DNA from: JAADDK01 sp964425415
GTDB taxonomy: Archaea; Thermoplasmatota; Thermoplasmata; Thermoplasmatales; Aciduliprofundaceae
NCBI GenBank assembly: GCA_964425415.1
Contig: CAYRMJ010000014.1
Location: 1-23,758 of the forward strand
Direction of reading: 5' to 3'
Length of the DNA: 23,758 nucleotides
A program made the position numbers and the translations under genes. The notes beneath the pieces are model-generated. The model worked only from the letters and a program-made list of their open reading frames with translations. It was not told where the DNA came from and made no database searches. Shown here in pieces: positions 1-7,800 of this stretch (position 1 is the stretch's first letter; the number at the start of each line of letters is the position of its first letter).

Positions 1-2
1 TT

Positions 3-884
3 TATGCGACAAAGCACTCTTTTAGAAAGGATTATAAGTGCCCAGAGAATACGAGGCCCGTGTATATCTACTATCCCGGCTCAAAATTCCCATCGCTATC
101 CGTGACTGGCCAGCACTGCGCCCTCAGATGCAAACACTGCAACGCCCACTATCTCAGGGGCATGATTCCAGTGACCACGCCCGAGAAACTTATTGAATTC
201 GCCAAGAAAAATGAGGGAAAAATCAACGGATTTCTCCTCAGCGGCGGATCCACCCCGGAAGGAAAGGTTCCGTTGCGGAAGTTTGAGTCAGCGGTGCGAT
301 GGATCGTTGAGAACACCGAACTGAAGGTTAACATTCACACGGGGATAATTGATGAGGAGGATATGGAATATTTAGAGGTGATGAATCCGCATCATATCTC
401 CTTTGATGTCATCGGCTCCACGGATACAATCAGAGAGGTATTAGGCACGGATAAGAGAAAGGAGGATTACTTTCACGCTCTTGAACTTCTGGATGATTCC
501 TCGCTTGATTATTCTCCGCATGTGATTGCAGGATTGCACTTTGGAAAGGTAGTGGGAGAGTACGAAGCTGTGAATAAAATAAAAAATCTTCGTAGATTCA
601 GCAATCTTGTTCTTATAGTTCTCATACCCACGAAGGGCACACCCATGGAGAATGTGATTCTGGACAGAGAGGCAATATACCAGTTTTTTGACTATACGCT
701 CAGAGAAATCGCTCCGGAGAAGATTGTCCTCGGTTGCATGCGGCCCAGAGATTTTCACGAGATTGAGTTTTTATGCGTGGAAAAAATGTGTCGGGGAATT
801 GTGATACCCTCCCTAAAAACGCTCAGAAAGATGCAATCTCTTGGAATTCAAAGAGTTGCAAAAGAAACCTGCTGCGTCATTTGA
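3..884 (+). CDS. Radical SAM protein, biotin synthase-like (5' end cut by window edge)
   Basis: This is a predicted radical SAM enzyme of unknown substrate, resembling the archaeal biotin-synthase-like family (COG1856 type). The reading frame is open to the left edge, so the true start is probably upstream. A GTG at 60 is possible, but the frame before it encodes plausible protein that continues into the conserved core. The CxxxCxxC iron-sulfur motif appears as CALRCKHC shortly after 'PSLSVTGQHC', the classic N-terminal position. A glycine-rich 'LLSGG' follows, as expected for SAM binding in a TIM barrel. Downstream strands such as 'ISFDVIG' and 'LIVLIPTKGTPM' fit the barrel. The gene ends in two adjacent cysteines (CCVI). 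It converges on the agmatinase gene with an 8-bp tail overlap. Family assignment is fairly sure; the reaction is unknown. Confidence 0.8.
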   Translation, partial: YATKHSFRKDYKCPENTRPVYIYYPGSKFPSLSVTGQHCALRCKHCNAHYLRGMIPVTTPEKLIEFAKKNEGKINGFLLSGGSTPEGKVPLRKFESAVRWIVENTELKVNIHTGIIDEEDMEYLEVMNPHHISFDVIGSTDTIREVLGTDKRKEDYFHALELLDDSSLDYSPHVIAGLHFGKVVGEYEAVNKIKNLRRFSNLVLIVLIPTKGTPMENVILDREAIYQFFDYTLREIAPEKIVLGCMRPRDFHEIEFLCVEKMCRGIVIPSLKTLRKMQSLGIQRVAKETCCVI

Positions 885-1728
885 TAGCGGCGGCAATGCA
901 TTCCTGCACTAACCTCGCGCCAAGCACCGCAGTGTTGCCGTTGTCGTACTCTGGATTGATTTCAACTATATCCATTCCGATGAGATTTGGAGCGAGAATA
1001 TTTATAAGAGCCTTCACATCCCACGGGGTCAGTCCGAAGAATTCCGGAGTTCCTGTTCCCGGCGCGAATGACGGGTCTATGCCGTCAATATCCACGCTCA
1101 GATATATCTTAGAAACTCCCAATCTCTTTTTCGCTTCATTAACCGCACTCTCAATCCCCATCTCCCTTATCTCGTAGGAGGTTAGATATCCGTATCCTAA
1201 TCGCTCCGCATCCTCCTTCTCCTCCAGCGAAATAGAGCGCACTCCCAGAGCGAAAACTCGGCCGTTGAGGATCTCAAAAGCTCTTCGGGCCCACGCTGCG
1301 TGGCTCCACTTTGTGCCCATGTACTCCCTGCGAAAATCGGCATGCGCATCCACGAAGATTATACCTGCATCCTCATGAATGGCTTTCGCAACGCCCGCGG
1401 TTATTGAATGCTCCCCGCCCAGCATGATGGGAAACTTACCCTCTGAGAAGAACTTGGAAGCGTAGAATTTCACCGCATCTATGACATCTTCCACCTGCAC
1501 ATCCTCATCAAGAGAGATTATATTTCCAAAATCGTGGATTTTAGCGGAGCTCATATCAAAATCGTGCTCAACTAAATAGCTCTCCAGATTGTAAGATGCC
1601 TTCCTTATCTCATCCGGCGCAAATTTTGAGCCATGCCGGAACGATGATGTGGAATCGTAAGGCACGCCGAATATGACAAAATCCGAAGAATCGTAATCGC
1701 TGTTGGAATCAGAAAAATGGAGAAGCAT
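877..1728 (-). CDS. speB: Agmatinase / ureohydrolase family protein
   Basis: This is an arginase-superfamily hydrolase of 283 residues, a normal family length. The binuclear manganese site is complete: H107 in GGEHS, D127/H129/D131 in DAHAD, and D213/D215 in SVDIDGIDP, followed by the PGTGTPE substrate loop (about 223-229). Members release urea from agmatine to give putrescine. It is the second gene of an operon with aIF5A: the aIF5A stop codon lies one base upstream of this ATG. In haloarchaea an agmatinase-like protein has been linked to aIF5A modification, so the substrate here could be free agmatine or an agmatine-type group on aIF5A. The segment after the SH motif reads SHAAWARRA rather than the usual SHGT-type loop, which may mean altered specificity. 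Family is certain; exact substrate is not. Confidence 0.85.
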   Translation of the reverse strand: MLLHFSDSNSDYDSSDFVIFGVPYDSTSSFRHGSKFAPDEIRKASYNLESYLVEHDFDMSSAKIHDFGNIISLDEDVQVEDVIDAVKFYASKFFSEGKFPIMLGGEHSITAGVAKAIHEDAGIIFVDAHADFRREYMGTKWSHAAWARRAFEILNGRVFALGVRSISLEEKEDAERLGYGYLTSYEIREMGIESAVNEAKKRLGVSKIYLSVDIDGIDPSFAPGTGTPEFFGLTPWDVKALINILAPNLIGMDIVEINPEYDNGNTAVLGARLVQECIAAAIK

Positions 1729-1729
1729 T

Positions 1730-2119
1730 TTAGGATACCTTCATGAGCTTTCTCTTGCCCATGGCTTCCCAGTACTGCGCATTTTTGCCGGGTTCAACCT
1801 GATCTTTGAGTTCATCTGGAATGTGCAATTCAAATGTCTCGTATGTTTCAGAGTCCATCAGCTGCACTTCATCGCCCATAACTGCGAGAATCTGTGCGTC
1901 CCTCTTCTCTATGATAGGCACTTTGACCTTGTGCTTCACCGGATATACCACACTTCTTTTCTGTCCGTCAAACACGCCAATTGCCACTATCCTAGCCTTT
2001 GCTTCACCGTGCTTCCCGGGTTTGCTGGTGGTCATCTCCACTATCTTGCACGGCTCGTCATCAATCACCATGTATCCGCCAACCTTGAGATTTCTAACTT
2101 CTGTGTCCTTCCACGACAT
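1730..2119 (-). CDS. eif5A: Translation factor aIF5A (hypusine-containing)
   Basis: This is archaeal aIF5A, the EF-P homologue that relieves ribosome stalling and needs a modified lysine (hypusine or deoxyhypusine). It has 129 residues, typical for archaea. The modification loop TSKPGKHGEAK is intact, with K36 in GKHG as the modified lysine. An N-terminal KOW-like barrel is followed by a C-terminal OB-like domain ('AQILAVMGDEVQLMDSETY'). It heads an operon with the agmatinase gene downstream. The minus-strand leader has a TATA box about 36 nt before the ATG and a GGTG just upstream of the start, so the leader is short. Confidence 0.95.
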   Translation of the reverse strand: MSWKDTEVRNLKVGGYMVIDDEPCKIVEMTTSKPGKHGEAKARIVAIGVFDGQKRSVVYPVKHKVKVPIIEKRDAQILAVMGDEVQLMDSETYETFELHIPDELKDQVEPGKNAQYWEAMGKRKLMKVS

Positions 2120-2150
2120 TTTGCACCACTCAAAAGGTTAATGACATCCC

Positions 2151-2160
2151 ATTTATATAG
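2151..2160 (-). promoter_or_regulatory. TATA box of the aIF5A-agmatinase operon
   Basis: Read on the minus strand this is CTATATAAAT. Its centre is about 36 nt upstream of the aIF5A ATG, which predicts a transcript start near 2129 and a leader of roughly 10 nt that retains the GGTG before the ATG. It lies just beyond the amt gene's 3' end. Confidence 0.6.
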
Positions 2161-2174
2161 ATTTTGCATTGGCT

Positions 2175-2185
2175 AAAAAAATAAA
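2175..2185 (-). terminator. T-rich terminator after amt
   Basis: On the minus strand the amt stop codon is followed within a few bases by TTTATTTTTTT. A run of T downstream of a stop is the usual intrinsic termination signal in euryarchaea. It lies between amt and the aIF5A TATA box, so it would insulate the two units. No hairpin is seen. Confidence 0.45.
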
Positions 2186-2190
2186 GGGAT

Positions 2191-3408
2191 TTACTCTAGA
2201 ACGTATGCCTCTTCGCCAAACTCGTTCTCGTCCAGACCTTTTTCCTCCTCTTCTGGAGGCACGCGCACCGGAGTTATTTTGTCAATGAGCCACAGCGCAC
2301 CGTAGGTGAATGCAAAGGCGTAGATGATTGTTATTGTCACCGCTGCCAGCTCTGCAAGGAAGAAATGCACGTTGCCATATAGAAGTCCATTTGCACCGCT
2401 TGGATTCACTGCGAGGGTGGAGAATATGCCGAGGAGAATTATTCCTGTGAGGCCGCCCATGCCGTGCACGCCCCAAACATCCAGCGCATCGTCCCAACCT
2501 TTTTTGTTCTTGAACCACACTGCAGCATAGCCAACCAGCGAAGCGATTATTCCAGTGAGCATTGCAACCTGAACGGTTACGTATCCAGCCATGGGCGTTA
2601 TGGTGGCAAGCCCGGCAACTGCGCCCGTGAGCATGCCTAAAAACTTCGGCTTTCCTTCAATTATCACCGACAGAATGAGCCACGTTATCGCGGCGAAGGA
2701 TGCTGCAGTGTCAGTGTTGAGAAATGCAATGGCAGTTATGCTGTTCACCGCAAACTCGCTTCCAGCGTTGAATCCATACCATCCGAACCACAGGAGTCCG
2801 GTACCGAGAGCAACGAGGGGTATGCTGTGCGGTCCTTTGTGAATTATCCTTCTCTTTCCAACATAGAATACCGCCGCGAGAGCTGCGAAGCCAGCTGATG
2901 CATGAACCACAATACCTCCTGCAAAATCATTTACGCCCCACTGCGCAAACAGGCCACCACCCCACACGAGGTGCACCAGTGGGAAGTACACAAAGATCAA
3001 CCACAGAGTGAGGAAAAGCATGTACGCTCTGAATCTCACCCTATCCGCGAATGCTCCCGTTATTAATGCGGGAGTTATGATGGCAAACATCATCTGATAT
3101 GACACAAACACCCACATTGGCACCCCGGGATTAATGGGCGAAGGAGTGTTCATGCCTATATTATTCAGGAACAGATATGAAGGACCTCCAACTATGCCGC
3201 CCACATCCGGGCCAAAAGCCATGGTGAACCCGAAAGTGACCCATAAGAGCGTGGTCCAGCCCAAGGATACGAAGCTCTGTGCCATTATCACCAGCACGTT
3301 CTTTCTACCCACCAGCCCGCCGTAAAAGAAAGCGAGACCGGGGGTCATCAGCATCACCAAGCTCGTTGCAACGAGCATGAATCCGGTATCTCCTGGATTG
3401 AATGCCAT
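2191..3408 (-). CDS. amt: Ammonium transporter, Amt family
   Basis: This is an eleven-helix Amt/Mep/Rh ammonium channel of 405 residues in the cytoplasmic membrane. The twin histidines of the pore are present as H169 (VVHASAG) and H315 (WGVHGMGG), and the conserved aspartate after the pore entrance is D161 (NDFAGG). The C-terminal tail has the family motif that couples to GlnK, but reads GLDENEFGEEAY, with Phe397 where His is usual. No glnK gene is adjacent, although amt and glnK are often paired in archaea. The start is set by GGTGA on the minus strand 6 nt before the ATG. Expression is probably driven by the TATA-like element near 3438-3448. Confidence 0.92.
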   Translation of the reverse strand: MAFNPGDTGFMLVATSLVMLMTPGLAFFYGGLVGRKNVLVIMAQSFVSLGWTTLLWVTFGFTMAFGPDVGGIVGGPSYLFLNNIGMNTPSPINPGVPMWVFVSYQMMFAIITPALITGAFADRVRFRAYMLFLTLWLIFVYFPLVHLVWGGGLFAQWGVNDFAGGIVVHASAGFAALAAVFYVGKRRIIHKGPHSIPLVALGTGLLWFGWYGFNAGSEFAVNSITAIAFLNTDTAASFAAITWLILSVIIEGKPKFLGMLTGAVAGLATITPMAGYVTVQVAMLTGIIASLVGYAAVWFKNKKGWDDALDVWGVHGMGGLTGIILLGIFSTLAVNPSGANGLLYGNVHFFLAELAAVTITIIYAFAFTYGALWLIDKITPVRVPPEEEEKGLDENEFGEEAYVLE

Positions 3409-3414
3409 ATCACA

Positions 3415-3448
3415 TCACCAAGCTGACATGGATGGATAATATATTAAG
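3415..3448 (-). promoter_or_regulatory. amt promoter and ribosome binding site
   Basis: On the minus strand an AT-rich TATA-like block (TTAATATATT, plus positions 3438-3447) precedes GGTGA (3415-3419), 6 nt before the amt ATG. The predicted leader is about 10 nt. The remainder of the gap up to the next TATA box at 3636 is very AT-rich with no gene or convincing RNA structure. Confidence 0.45.
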
Positions 3449-3635
3449 GTTCCGTATTTTAATTATCTTTTAAATTAATTTCAAAATTTTTAAAAATTCT
3501 TATCTTAATTTCATAGCTGATTCTGTGGTTCTATAATGATTACTGTGCTTAAATCCTATTCTACCACCATTATTACTCAGTTTAAGGTTTGAAAATAATT
3601 CACGGGTGGGAGTTTTGAAAGAAATAATACGAAAG

Positions 3636-3643
3636 TTTAAAAT
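3636..3643 (+). promoter_or_regulatory. TATA box of the TPR-surface protein operon
   Basis: TTTAAAAT preceded by a purine-rich BRE-like CGAAAG. Its centre is about 27 nt before the ATG at 3667, so the transcript would start almost at the initiation codon (leaderless). No ribosome binding site precedes that ATG, which agrees. Confidence 0.55.
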
Positions 3644-3666
3644 AAGAAAAAGCCAATCATTGCTCC

Positions 3667-4854
3667 ATGGAGCGATACATTGAATATATACTGGGACTGG
3701 ATGTTGCCACAGTCATATCAACATTGCTGATTTTCATATTCGGAAACTTAGAAACAGAATCGGTATTTTTGCTCGCCACTGAGCTTTTGTTCACATTGGC
3801 CGTGCTTTCGTTATCCTTCACATTCCTATACTTTGTGCACGTGGGTGAAAACAACTGGTTGCTCATTCCATCATTGGTAATTTTTGCTGCTGGAGCAGTG
3901 TTGACATTCATAAGCTGGTTCATAGGGGGTATAGTTGCCCTTGGTGCGCTTCTCATATTGCTTTTAAGCAAGGATCTGGATAGCACAGAAAAAATGGGAA
4001 TAATCATTGGTTTCATAGGCTTTGGAATTTTGGCAGTTATGCCTCCTTTAAGCGCGTTTATGGGCTGGAGTGTGGGATTGTTGGATTATCTGGTGATATC
4101 CTTTGGCATAGTTATCCTTTTTTTGGGCATAATCACAACTCTGAAAGTAAGAAATTCAGTGGAGGTTGCCAGCGTGGGATTCATTCTGCTTTCTCTTTCT
4201 TTTATGTTCTTAGCGCCAGCTCACGAGTTGCTAACAGTGCACGCGAATGGAAGCTACGGACTTTACGATAATACCATAATAATTTTGAGTTCCATTGCAT
4301 TTTTCATATTCTTTGTGAATCTAATTATATATCGCATATCTGAGAGAAAGATATATTCGTACATTGAAAAAGGCTATGCTAGGTTAAAAAAGGGAAAATA
4401 CGAAGATGCTCTGGCAGCATTCAAGAAAGCATATAAAGCACTGCCAAACGATGAAAGAGTTCTGAATGGACTCGGATTGACACTCATGAAATTGGGGCGC
4501 TTTAGAGAGAGTGAGGAGTATCTCAGAAAACTGAACTCACTAACACATGACAAAGTTTACAAAACCAATCTTGGTAATTTGTACTTCAGAAGCGGAAACA
4601 TAGATAAAGCGATGAAGGTATATGAAGAAGTGCTATCTGAAGACCCAGAGTTCTACAATGCACTAAATAATCTGGCAAGATGCTACATGGAGAAAGGGGA
4701 GTATGAGAAAGCAAAGGAGCTTTTGGAAAAGGCCATAGCAATTGATCAGGATAAGAAAGCTGCAAAGGTGAATTACTATTTCTTGCTTACAGCCATGGGT
4801 CTTGATGAGGAAGCTGGAAAATACAAAGCACAGTTAGGCGGTATGATAGAATGA
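3667..4854 (+). CDS. Multi-span membrane protein with C-terminal TPR repeats
   Basis: I do not recognise a named family. Residues 1 to about 225 are strongly hydrophobic and form about eight membrane helices, with short polar loops such as 'SKDLDSTEK'. A basic stretch (ISERKIYSYIEKG) leads into a soluble C-terminal part, about 230-385, made of roughly four tetratricopeptide repeats. Their signature small and aromatic residues are visible in 'GYARLKKGKYEDALAAFKKA', 'LGNLYFRSGNIDKAMKVYEE' and 'LARCYMEKGEYEKAKELLEK'. TPR domains bind proteins, so it is probably a cytoplasm-facing scaffold at the membrane. Its stop codon overlaps the start of the large surface protein gene (ATGA), so the two are co-translated and may form one envelope complex. 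Exact helix count and topology are uncertain. Confidence 0.75.
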   Translation: MERYIEYILGLDVATVISTLLIFIFGNLETESVFLLATELLFTLAVLSLSFTFLYFVHVGENNWLLIPSLVIFAAGAVLTFISWFIGGIVALGALLILLLSKDLDSTEKMGIIIGFIGFGILAVMPPLSAFMGWSVGLLDYLVISFGIVILFLGIITTLKVRNSVEVASVGFILLSLSFMFLAPAHELLTVHANGSYGLYDNTIIILSSIAFFIFFVNLIIYRISERKIYSYIEKGYARLKKGKYEDALAAFKKAYKALPNDERVLNGLGLTLMKLGRFRESEEYLRKLNSLTHDKVYKTNLGNLYFRSGNIDKAMKVYEEVLSEDPEFYNALNNLARCYMEKGEYEKAKELLEKAIAIDQDKKAAKVNYYFLLTAMGLDEEAGKYKAQLGGMIE

Positions 4855-7800
4855 TGGAGTACTACGAAAAACTGCCATATATCGGGAAGAAGAGGGCTAA
4901 GAAGCTAAAAGAGGCGGGGATAGGCATTGAAGAGATTGCTCAGATGGACGAAAACGAACTGAAAAGGTACATTCCCCGCATTTCCAGAGGTAAATTAAAG
5001 ATAATGATAGCCACTGCTAGAAAGTACGTTGGAGCAATGAATGACATAGCCGATAAGCTCGGACTGGAAAAGGATAAAGCGATTGCACTTGCATTTAATA
5101 ACTACGATGTGGAAAAAATTGCCAGAGCAAAAAAGGAAGAGATTGCAAAAATTCTGAATGTTGATGAGAATGAAGCTTTTAACATAATATTCAGAGCATC
5201 CCTCAGCGTGGGTGTGAGAAAGCCCGAAGTAAAGATTAAGAGGGAAGAGGTAAATCACACAGGAATAGTATCAAAGGAAGGTTTTGTTAATGGATTCGGC
5301 GCACCGCCTGAATTTAAAGTTGAAAGGAAAGTAAAGATTTTACCGGTCATTATTGTGATACTTCTACTGGTATCTGGTATAGCTGCGGTGGTGTTTTTAT
5401 CCACTCCCGAATTCAAAATTGATGGGAATTTTTCAGAGTGGTCTCATGTTCCAAGCTATAAATTAGGTGATTTGACTTATAAATACGAATATCATGCAGG
5501 CTCTCTTTATTTCTTCTTAACTCAAAATTCTATGTTTTATTCGGAAGAGTCCATATATGTTTTGATGGGAAACTCCACGCCTCCTGGATACTATGTTGAT
5601 GGAATATACGTTAAGAGAGTCGTGGAGTTTTATGGATGGAACTCAACTTTGAAAGGAGCACACATCTGGAGATATGTATCCTCCACATTCAATTGGAACT
5701 TCACTGGCACATCAGGATTGAAATACGCTTACAGAAACGGCGGAATTGAATTTTTGGTCAATGAGGTTAATCCAAATTCCAAATTTGTGGTGCTTTTCAA
5801 AAATGGAAATGTGCTAAGGTCCTCTCCAATGCCTGTGGAAGAACATGCAGCACAGGTTATTGTGGAAAACGAAAAGAGTGTGGCAAATAATAACACACCA
5901 GTTTTAAAAATCAACATAACTGCGCCACGGAAATTTACTCTTAACACAGTGAGCGTTGAGTATCAAGGTGCAAATATCACAGGCGCTTATATAGATTTAG
6001 ATGGAAACAAAATAAATGGGATTTTGGGTAATGGAACTGTGGTATTTACAGTGGATAAGGAAATTGAATCCACGGACATTCAATTCGCAGCTAATTACTC
6101 TGGGAGAAAATGCTCGGTAATTCATTTAAATGTTTCTCTCTATTCTGTGGATATGAAATTTTCTTACAAAAGACTTAACACTCCTCTGTATCTTTTCAAA
6201 GCACCCAAGGATGTGTGCATTGATGGGGCATTTGGAGATTGGAAAGGTAGAATAAGCTACGATGGGACTGGAAATGTTAAAGATGCAAATATAGACATAG
6301 TGGCTCATGCCCATACGAGATTTTTCCGATCCGTGTATATGAGCGTGCGCGGAGAGTTCATGGGGGGTGATGATGTACCGATCGTTAGAAAGTGGAGTCC
6401 TGTTGACAGTGACAGAGACAGCGTGCCTGACAAATACGATAAGTACCCGCACGATTTCAACAATGATGGCATACCGGATAAGGACAGCTATGTTGAAATA
6501 AACGGAACCAAGCTTCCAGATGTGGATGGTGATGGAATTCCTGATTATCCTTATGGCCCAGATATGTGGCTCAACACCACAATTCCAAAGGACTTTCCCA
6601 AGCCTTACGCGGGAAGAAATGTCACAGTCTATATAGGACCAGCACCACCAATCAAACCCAAAGATGGAAATGACACTGCCGAGATATATTTTGGAGATGA
6701 TAATCCGAAAGGTGCGCATCTTTACTGGGTTCCATTTCCGGTGGATTACAAAATAAAAATAACGGGTAGAGACGGAATATTTCACAGCCACCTTTACAAA
6801 TACGATAATGAAAATTGGAAATTTATAAAAAATATAACAAGCGTGGCCGCGGGATATCATGAAATGGAAATGGCCACAGGATTGAACATCTCCCATGGAA
6901 AGATGTGGATAACCGTGTTCAACTGGAATCACGAGTACGATTCCATCTCCATGCATAGCCGAGCCACAAGGGCGACAACCACGAATGTGTTCTATCTGCA
7001 TGCAGATACGAATGGAAATCCGGGAAATATGAACTGGACGAAAGGCTCTAATAAAAACACTTTGAAATTAAAAACTCCATTTTTGGGCGGTAAAGTTAAC
7101 GGGAAGTGGTATTATGAATATATTTTAAATCAAGATTACTACATAAATAGCGCCCAAGTATCATTTTATATAAATGATATTTCTATAACTAATGGGGGAA
7201 ATGATTACCTAAACATCACGTTAGTTGATTCATCAGGGAAACAAAATGCAACTGTTGGCTATACTAACGTTACCGGAAATACATTGGAAAATTATAAGGG
7301 TGAAAAATATAATATAAATCTCAATATCTTAAGGAATTATATCAATAAAGGTGACCATATGCTTTTAATATTTACATGGATAAGTGATTTGGCAGGGGGT
7401 GGAGATGAGGTAGATATTGATTACAATGATACCTCTCCGTATGATTCAAATTTAGCAATAGAGACAAATTCAACCATGCAAGTTAGATCTGTATGGACGG
7501 AAAACTACAATACACACAGCGTACAGGGTCATTTTAGCAAAGGGGATTATATTGATATTTATGCCAATGTAACTGACCCTCTGGGTTATGAGCACATAAA
7601 ATCCGCAAAGGTTAGCTGCGAGGACGCCTTGGGAAATGTTTATCTTTCAGATAGCAGCATGAGCGTGACCTATGAAAAGGATGGATACAAGATTTTCCAC
7701 TTCTCATTTCAGCTGATTAGCACCACTTATGTTTACACAGGCAGGTATCCCATCACCGTGACCGCCGAGGACAAAGAAGGCTTCAGCGCGCAGGGCACAG

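Noticed and set aside
773..2176. Plus-strand frames opposite the agmatinase and aIF5A genes
   Set aside because: Both minus-strand genes carry complete catalytic or modification motifs; the opposite frames have composition typical of shadows.
3449..3635. Possible small RNA in the AT-rich gap between amt and the TPR gene
   Set aside because: No box C/D motifs, no GC-rich stem and no open frame of note; it appears to be spacer DNA between divergent promoters.
6126..7001. Minus-strand open frame of 291 codons within the surface protein gene
   Set aside because: Antisense shadow. The plus-strand gene is continuous and has recognisable modules across the same bases, and the shadow shows no motif.
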